From the NCBI GenBank assembly GCA_034687125.1, contig JAQGBZ010000197.1:1-64000 (forward strand): a stretch of DNA of 64,000 nucleotides, given 5' to 3'. The position numbers and the translations under genes were made by a program. The notes under the pieces were generated by a model that was not told where the DNA came from, did no database searches, and saw only the letters and a program-made list of their open reading frames with translations. This DNA is from Neelides folsomi. Taxonomy: Eukaryota; Arthropoda; Collembola; Neelipleona; Neelidae. Below are positions 55,501 through 64,000 of the stretch, in pieces; within the stretch, counting starts at the first letter, position 1, and each line of letters opens with the position of its first letter.

Positions 55501-58500
55501 ATACTCTCAGCTTCCATTCCCCATTCTACAATCATATATAGCTCTTTATCCATTCGCAATAAACCGTTCGACCGTAAATGAACCGATGACAAATTGTCCC
55601 TATGACCAAATACAATATTGATGTACTATCCTGGATGGAAAGCATATCTTTGGAAAATTAGCTCCTATTAAACAATTCATTGTAGAGTGAAGAGTCATCA
55701 TAATTCAAAAAATAGGAAGAATGTAAAAGCTATAATAATATATAGCTTTATGAACGATGTATGTACATTTGTACATGCATAAACATTACGGAGTGTAATA
55801 ATCTAATGTTATATGAATTAGCGTTTGAGAGGGGGACGTGTGAGGGACTTTTGACACGGCGGCGACTCCTATTGTCCTCGAGGTCTCGGAGTCTCTTGTT
55901 GACATTGTAGCTCAGCCGGAGGACGTCTCGTCAGAGATGCCCGGGGTGAGTTCCTGGGTCATGAGAGTGCCAATTGTGATCCATTCTTTCCTCCAACCAC
56001 TTGTCGACCTCATGGAGCGACATTACGCTCTTTTGACTCTCTCCAGGAATCACCCGGACACTATTGAACAACGGATCCAGAGAAAACTTCCCCTCCCTTC
56101 CTATCATGAGAGACTCACGATGAACCAAGATCTGGTGAGGGAATCTACGGGAAACTTTAACCTCGCCTGCTCAATCTCAAGGTGAGGCACAAAGAATCTT
56201 CGTGATGGTAAAAGAAATTTCTTTCTACTTCCTCCTCTCACTCTCTTCTATATCTCGAGGAGATGAAGGAATGAAAAGGATGGGAAGAACAATAAATAAA
56301 AATAAAAATACAATTTACAATACCATTCAACCACATTACCATTGATCCGCATGATGTTCAAAAAGATTTAAATTCAATTTTCATCAATTTCATTCATATT
56401 GGCAAATTTATTGCTAGCGGTTTATTTTTTTCAATGTCTTTCATGCTTCTTTACAATAATCAAGAGATTAATACTAAAAACTACAATGAGAAAAATTATT
56501 TTAATAAAATATTTATAATTTTTAGGTTGGGGTTAAAGTTTGCAATTTGAACTTTATTACTTTATTATAAAATAAATACCTGTAGGTCTTACATACTAAC
56601 ATTAAGTATTTACATATAAATAAATACCCATAGTATGTACAATTATACTGGTTATATGGTATACTGCTAGACGCATTTTATTGAAAAGATTGCAAGTTTG
56701 CAATTTTGACTTCCCATAGAAGGCACTTGGGAATTGCCTACCTACATGTGTATAAGTTTTCCCTTGTGGTCGGAGGTGAGAATGCGGGTGGTTCTGAGAA
56801 TTTGGCGAAGAATGCTGACAATCCGGATTTGAAGAGCGCATCCTGTCAGGTAAGATTGATGGGGCGGAGAGTTGCAATGCACACTCGTCTGAATTACATC
56901 CATTGACTAACTCGGTGGTTCATTTGTGGAAGTGTAAATGAAAGGTAGGTTCATCTCCTTAAGACTGATGTGAAGTGGAGGGAGCGGGAGGGGAATTTCG
57001 GGGCGCATGGTCCTCGTTAAATCAATGGAGGAAAGGGTCGGAGTTTTCCTCTCCCACCTTCCTGCCCCGCTCACTCCCACCCATGATTTGCATACAAACG
57101 AGGAGGATCCTCCCGCCTCCACCATTATCAACATCACTTGATTGAAATTGCCATTTTTATCTCTCCGACTTTCATTTGTCTTTCGGCCACCCTCTGCAAA
57201 TACACGGGACACACACACTCTCGTGTCTTTCCCACTTCCCAAGAAATCGGCTCGGAATCTCCATTTGCTCCAAAACGACTTCCCACTATACCCGTCTATC
57301 TAATGTCTATACTCACCCATTTCAGCCTCATTGGCCCACGAGTTCAATTCAAGCGTTTCATTTCCTCAAGAATTATTTCCACTCTTCCGCTCAACTTCTG
57401 GTCTCTATTCAATCATCGAAATTATAGAGATTACCTTTACATTTCCATTGTCTTCATTAATTCCTCATTCACTTGGAGATGAAAAGAGCAAGGATCATTC
57501 CAAGCTTGTAAACCAGATTAATTACTCCGCATCCTTTCATCCATATAGACATATTCATACTTACATGGGCAGAATGTTAAATGTCGCCTGAGATTCATTA
57601 AAGAACAAATTCGTACAAGTTTACACATATCGTTTTAAACGTGTTTGCTCCTCATTCACTTCCCATATACAATTACGTACAGAAGTAATACATTTAAGTA
57701 TGGGGCTGCTTATTCTTTGCGCTATTAGTCAAGGAATTGAACATTAAACAACATTTATTTTCAATGTTTCGATTGCCATCGCTCAAGTTCAGAGGAAATG
57801 AGATAGGGGCACATTAAAATGTAGATCATAGTTGTATAGCAAATCACCAACTGTCAACTCATATTCTTCTCCTGCATCCAAAGAGCGCGAAATGGCCATA
57901 TAATTTATATGGTTTATATGGAGAACCTCACCTGACCGGGTGACCTTATTAATTAACCCAATGAATGCTCATCGAGGTTCATGCTCATATTTGTTAGCGT
58001 GAGTTTTTATTACAAGTGAAGCAGCTCCTTGAAGTCCATTGAGCGAGTTGATATGACTTTAACTCTCCTCTTTCTCTTTCACATTCTCCGTCATCAAATT
58101 ATTCAAATGGAGTCGCTGAAACAATGCCAAGGAAATTTATCCTTGTCTTCCCCTCCTTGGATCACCTTACACTTACTGAGGGCTATGGAGGTTCTGTTGT
58201 GTCTTGCCGGACTTCTTTTCATCTCAGGTTCCTCCGTCCGAATCGGGAGGAAACAATGAAAAGATCCACTTGAAGGCGAAGCGCGAAGAGACGTCACCAT
58301 AATAGAAATGGTAATGGGAGTGGATGTAAAGTTGGCCCAACTTCTCCTGATTTATTTGGGAGCATCACTGTGAGGGTGACTCAACTTTTTAGGCTCCGAT
58401 GGAATATACCATACTTAATTTATTGCCCCCCCTCTTTCTTCTTGCGGTTGAGGCGCGGAGTTTTATATGAACCCGAGTGCTATCGTCGGGAGGAACTGGA

Positions 58501-58518
58501 GAGAGCTGGAGAGAATCC

Positions 58519-58541
58519 ATTGGCTAATTGAATTAGCCAAT
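58519..58541. promoter_or_regulatory. Perfect 23-bp palindrome with a TAATTGAATTA homeodomain dimer site
   Basis: Eleven-base arms (58519-58529 and 58531-58541) flank a single G. The core TAAT-TGA-ATTA is the P3 type of site bound by paired-class homeodomain dimers, and both ends read ATTGG/CCAAT. A regulatory role is inferred; the inverted symmetry is directly visible. Confidence 0.35.
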
Positions 58542-61322
58542 TTCCCTGATTGCACATTTTTATGGCCAGCAACGTCCTCTGATTTCCCCCCATATACAAT
58601 CTCCCCTATGAGGTAATGGGTGTAAAGTGTAATGGGGGAGCTTCTGTGGGGAACCGTGTGTTGACCGCAGAAAGTACTAATCCACCTAATTTACTACACA
58701 ACCTCTGCCCCTCCTCGAATCCTCTGTACTTGGAATATTACATGGCAATCTTGTTGGTCGTTCCTTGTGTGGTTTCACGTTGCTGTTCAAATTCCTTCAG
58801 ACTGGAAATTATACAATGGGACTAGAAACACTTAACAATATAGGGATCAACCGCACAGTTTTTTCATCCTGAGCGAGAGAATCTTTGCCTTGTCTTGTAG
58901 AACCCAATAAATGTCGGGAAGTAATGAATGTTGCAATGAATTCTATATTCATTACATCGTTTGTTCTCCTTCTAACGAGCTTAGCCAATTTATTTCATTA
59001 CAAATCTCTTATAAATGCTCACAGGATATTTCCAATTCACTCTTTTTCATATCCAGAAGCTCCCCATTAACTTGATTGAAAGATGTATAAATATGAATTC
59101 GCAATGTTTGTGAAATTTACTGTTGAAATTAATATAATGTGTTTTCCTCGTTATGATCATTACTCATTAAAAGTAACATAAGATAAGCACTTGCTTAACA
59201 CGTTTAAACTTTTCATGCTTCTGGATTCCATCCATTGGATGGGCGAAAGCAAGAATTTTGCATTTACTCTACTTTATCTGCATAAATGTAAAAAACCTAT
59301 GTTAAATTCTCTTAAATTAAAACACGTATTTTCTCAAAATCATATAAATAATAACTACACTAACTTTTTAAACTTTTCAATGATAATCTTCATCTATAAA
59401 ATATATCCCTAATTAATTATAAATTGGAATTTTGATTTTAAATATGGCTGGATTTAAATATTTACTAATTTTGCATACATGAAAATTCTATTATACTATA
59501 CAATAGATAGCACATTAGTAATAAAATCCTATAAATAGAGCTAAATTATATTATGTAATTCCTTTTCCAATGCGAATGATTTATTTAATAAAGGTCAACA
59601 TGAACAATGAAATAACCAAGTTTTGGCAAATAAATAAATTAATGAATGAACAATAGAAGCGTGGATTCGCATGGAACCTAACGTTCCGAAACTTGTGAGA
59701 CTCATTAGTTTGAGCGAGTTCCGGGTAGTTTGTAGAAGTGATTTATTGGATTCGAACCGCGGTGGAATAACTAGCTTAAAAGCTGGGCCGGAAACCACAT
59801 AAGGGGAGGCATTAAGAGGCCGAGGCTGAAAATTTGGATTAATGCGAGTTGACATACCCTCGTTGTGATTGTCTGGGGGATTCGGTCCTCATTGAGCATC
59901 AGAGCCGACGTTGGGGTGGTGGGATTTTGGGCTTGATTCGAGTGTGAAGATCCCATGATTCTCGCTCTCATCGGGACGCCTCACCCACTCATCTTCAACC
60001 AGAGGGTATAATAATGAGGATCCAGGGGAATCTCTCACTCCTCAAAGCTTTCCCGGCTTCGACGTGCTCGGAATTTGACAAGAATCTTCCGCGAATCCTC
60101 CCAATGTGTAACGGGAGGAGATATAGGCAGAAAAGCTCAAATTTCTCATCTCGCGCTGACGTGTGAGATCCCAGATACGTACAAATGTCGGGGATGATCA
60201 ATAAATGTATCATTCCACCGCGACGGCCATTAATTATCTCTCCTCATTATCCTCTTATCTTTCATCCATCAACAGTCTATTACTTATTAATTACCGCCCC
60301 CGTTCCCCATTAACTTCCCCCATCCATACTCTCCTTAATTTATGGGGGGAGAATCAGAGAGGAGGAAAAAGTGGGTAGGCGAAAATGAGGAATAAATTAG
60401 CATAAAGGATTCAATTAAACTTTCTTTCCCCTCCTCGTAAATTTGTCACGAGGGCGGAGGAAGAAGCTCAGGAACTTTTTTTGCCAGCGGTCGGAGCGAG
60501 CTGAGGAAAAAGAAAAACTATTTTAATCAACACATTTTTCACAAGGAGAAATTTTTTCGTATAATGAGAGGGAGGCGAAGAAAAGAAGCTCTTCATCAAC
60601 CGCCGAGAAATGAAAATGTATTCAAAACTCCGGGTGATTCCTGGATGTGCGAGAAACTTTTTTATTCTCCCACTTTTCCCCATTAGAAAGATTATGAGGG
60701 TGCAGGTAGTGAAAGGACGTTTAGCCTTTTAGTCTCTGCGGGGCGGAGAATCTCTCTTTCACATACATTCATTTTTTCTCTCCAACCCCGGGAAGAGTTT
60801 TAAGAAGATTTGCAGAGAGTTATGGCGGCGAGCGAACCACCGACGGCGGCCTCGCCCATTAGGCAATATGATAATGAAGGAATCACCAACTTCCCCCCGC
60901 GACAGTGAGAAAGATCCCGGAATCAAGAAACAATAAAGGACGGCATTCTCAAGTAAAAACTCTCCGCTATTATCTCCCACATAGGACATATACACCGGAA
61001 TTACATATATCATGGGGCCCTTACGCTCCGAGAGATGATTGATGAGTTGGAGGCCCAAAGACCCGGGTACGTTTCCCTTGACCATTCTTCCCCATGTTTC
61101 CGGGCGGGTGGTGAGAGTGGGACGATCGGTTATTTATGGTAATTCTCACCAAGAGATGAAACGTCTTCATCACCAGTCCCTCACACACTTGAACCTTTTT
61201 ATATATAACTCATATCTAATCTAAAGAATAAAAATGATATCGGTGCTCATTTCCGATCGAGTCCCTCAGTTCGCCACTTCAAGCTCCATTAGGATAAAAC
61301 ATCATATAGGAAATAGCTATAA

Positions 61323-61369
61323 AGATATCTGTACTTATATTAGATATCTGTCCTTGTATTAGATAGATA
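61323..61369. repeat. 19-bp tandem repeat, about 2.4 copies
   Basis: AGATATCTGTACTTATATT (61323-61341) and AGATATCTGTCCTTGTATT (61342-61360) differ at two positions; a partial third copy starts at 61361. Confidence 0.7.
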
Positions 61370-64000
61370 GGAAATAAAAGCTTGTCCCATAGATCATCCC
61401 TCACACACGCTTTCATAAATACACAAATCTGGTAATGATACAACGACGGCGTGACGACGTGATCTTGTCTCTTCTATAGGGACTATGGTTCCAGGAAATG
61501 AACCTCAGCGTATGTATTTAAGCGACCAGTGAAGGTGGTGTGTTTGGATGGGAAAGAGAAAGGGGGATGATACGGAACTCATTATTCCGGAACTGCGCCC
61601 CGTTTTTTATCCCTTTAAACTCTGAGGGGGCTTTCGTCGAGTGAATGTGAGAGTTGAAACCCCCCATTAGCATCGGAGCCCTTCTTCCGCTCTGGAGTTT
61701 TCTCGGGGGGAAAGTCTCCCATTGGCCATACATTGAACATAGCCATGCCCCGGCGCCCACACGAGCCGGGTCCTCAAAACCAGGACGGAATAGAAGAAGA
61801 AAACCTAATTGTATGCGACTTGCAGATGAGGAACGTCATTTGAAAATCTAATGGCTCATTGAGGATTCCCCATATAAAGTCGAGGCTCGGAAAAACATTG
61901 CTTTTAGTATAAACTCAAATTCCATCCGTTCAACATCCTTTAAAATTTTCCCTTCCTCTCGGCCAGCCGCGAAACTTTCGGACAGTCGGAACACAATGGC
62001 CGTGAAATAACTTGAGCCTCCTTTAATAAGCAGAACAAATAAGAATTTCCTACACACAAAGTTGGTTCTTTTTTCACCATCTCTGCCAAATTGATCTAAT
62101 ACATTATTGTTCTTTATAATATTTCCATCTACATACTTTATACGTGCTCGTAGTCTCCGTCGATAAAGTTGAAGTAAAATTTGAACAAATAGAATTCCAC
62201 TGAGCAAATTCCCTTAAATTGAACATGAAGAAACGAGTCAAAGAAGTTTTAAAAAATAAGGCAAAGTGAATTTGAACAATAGTCAATAGTCTAAACAAGG
62301 TTTTGTACCATATATCCTCAACGAATATTTATATAAAATCTAAGTATATCAAACTAGCCGTGTTTAACAATATAAGCCCATACAGGTTCTCCAAATTTTG
62401 TGCAAGTATTTATAGTACATTTGTCTTAGGGAGAAAAGTAACGTTGTATACAAAGGCACGTTGGGAGTAAATAAATGTAAAAAAGGGAGAAAGTTTGTAC
62501 GGATGAAAAAATTTGAATTTCGGAGGTAGTTAGTGAATAAATGGGAGGGCAGGAGAGGGAGAAATAAAGTAAATAACCGGACCTCAAACTGACCGAAAAC
62601 TTTTCCAAGATTAAATTATAAAGTCAATTCGGGGAGGGAATTGCAGAGAGATGGAGAGCACAATTGAAGATCTACAATATATTTATTCTCCTCCTACCCA
62701 TGTTGTACTACACATCGGAGTATAAAAGATCTCCACACAGATGTAAATATCCTCCCTGTAGCATTAGAGGTCCATATGTGAGTGGGAGTCATTGAGGATG
62801 TATGGGGTGGCCATATATTCCAGTTTTAGTAGGTTCATTGTGGCCGTTTACAGAGTTTAAACGAGGTTTCGGTCGGGGTCCATCCATCAATGTGTGGGCC
62901 CGATTCGGTAAAGTGCGGCAGTTGGCGAGCCAACAATGGAAGGAACGGGGAATTTGTCGTCGAAGGGCCAAAGTAACCCTTCTCATTTGTCATCTGTGAT
63001 AATTAAATTACGATATTTTCATGCATGGCTGCTGTCCCTTTACCTTTCCCCATTACCGCCCCACTACAACAAATCATGATTCGCAGGGATGAGGAGAGGA
63101 GGAGATTATGGAAGATTTTTAACATCTAATACCTTCCGCCACTCCTTGAATCTTTAACACCGCCGGACCAATTTATTATAATTCTCACGTCCACATCTTA
63201 ACTCACTTAACATTGCCCTCTACACTTTTTCATACAAAATTACCACTTTATATACAACGCTGATTAATTTTACATATTACGGCTAATTGGTCGTTTAAAT
63301 GTTTAAATATTAATAATAATAATTTAATTTTGTATTATTTTTTATATAGTGTTCGGTAAGTTAATCTTCAATCATAATATATCTAGTTTTCAAAATTAGA
63401 AAAATCAAGAATTTTTTTTTGTTTTAGTTTCATGAAGATTTAGTTAAATGAATTTATATTGTACAGGGTGCTTCAAATGTATATATGCAGAAAATTATTG
63501 CAAGTTTACGTTTTTTCAACTGATAAGAATTAACTGGGAAATTGTTGAGAGAAAGTTGAGGGAAATTGCCGTTTGTTATAAAAATGTACATTTGAGTGTT
63601 TAGTCATTGAGGTGAATGTGGGTGTGTTTGGTTGGTGATGAGACTCATCTCTTCATCCGTTATTTTAGATGATAAAAATGAGTTTGGTGGTGAGTGGGTT
63701 GGAGAGACGATTTCTTCCCCCTTGAGAAAAAGGAGAGATAGGAGGAGCGGAATGGGGAAGCGGACCAAGATCCTACTTTGTTTATGTAGCAGTGTATGGT
63801 GGGGGAGATAAAAGTGCTTTTCCCTCCGAGAAGCCCTGTATTTTTCTGGGAAGGAAGCCCTCACCCTCAACGTCATTTGCAAGTCAAATTTTGATGCTTC
63901 GTGTACGGCTCTCGTGAATATTCAGTAGCTTCCTTTTATCTCCCAGTGTTCGCACTCCGCGTGCCACGACTCGCCCGAATCAAACTTGCCCTTTCTCCTG

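Larger units (their letters stand above)
52582..64000. other. Downstream gene desert, part 2
   Basis: No recognisable gene. AT-rich valleys lie near 52580-52860, 54830-55080, 55620-55830, 56280-56690, 59060-59660, 62280-62420 and 63230-63480. Blocks of moderate GC lie near 53400-53770, 55270-55480, 55840-56190, 56960-57340, 58020-58300, 59680-60180, 60420-61140 and 61540-61800. One open stretch (55844-56180), ending in a consensus donor, is raised as a finding. The rest holds only short, unrecognised frames. Confidence 0.5.

Noticed and set aside
55726-55776. Small inverted repeats (AAAGCTATA...TATAGCTTT and ATGTACATTTGTACAT)
   Set aside because: Short AT-rich arms, common throughout this DNA, with no repeat boundaries or target duplications.
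57893-57921. CCATATAATTTATATGG inverted repeat as a CArG-type (SRF) site
   Set aside because: The AT stretch between CC and GG is 13 bases, not the 6 required; probably a chance AT-rich palindrome.
59748-59762. Reverse-strand B-box-like word GGATTCGAACC
   Set aside because: T-stem mismatches and no A-box or acceptor stem at the right distance on the minus strand.

Overview
This is an animal nuclear window, by eye roughly 35-38% G+C, with spliced protein genes, short introns (about 70 bp to 1 kb) and very little mobile DNA. The best clue to the host is the class III POU gene. Its POU domain and its C-terminal tail (SPPMLSPQ followed by an LAAAH end) match the arthropod Ventral veins lacking/Drifter type, but it has five coding introns, whereas the Drosophila gene has none. 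I infer a non-dipteran arthropod (crustacean, springtail or mite-like). I cannot name the species.

Layout. 83-3531 (+): the last six exons of a ubiquitin-activating enzyme E1 (Uba1); about the first 100 residues lie upstream of the window. 5882-7138 (-): a two-exon gene for a small secreted Gly/Ala/Gln-rich protein with a signal peptide and a furin-type site, converging tail-to-tail with Uba1 and led by a TATA-like box. About 7.2-34.4 kb: a 27-kb stretch with no recognisable gene. 34.4-38.85 kb (+): a GC-rich island, then the six-exon POU-III transcription factor gene with its 3'UTR and a poly(A) signal. 38.85-64.0 kb: another 25 kb with no recognisable gene.

The two deserts are not uniform. 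Blocks of 200-700 bp with moderate GC and GA/CT-rich tracts alternate with AT-rich valleys. This, the near absence of transposons, and the central position of a pleiotropic developmental regulator fit a cis-regulatory landscape around the POU gene. That is inference: conservation cannot be seen from one sequence. Clear non-genic items are an 80-bp fold-back MITE with TA ends at 52.5 kb, a GA-run/C12/hairpin composite at 40.8 kb, a minisatellite inside a POU intron, a perfect 23-bp palindrome holding a paired-class homeodomain dimer site at 58.5 kb, and several microsatellites.

The three genes show no sign of working in a common pathway. Uba1 is housekeeping, the secreted protein looks structural or tissue-specific, and the POU gene is developmental. 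No convincing new multi-gene system was found. The most open questions are three unrecognised open stretches in the deserts (28.05-28.24, 30.75-31.35 and 55.84-56.18 kb), the nature of the secreted protein, and the regulatory content around the POU gene.
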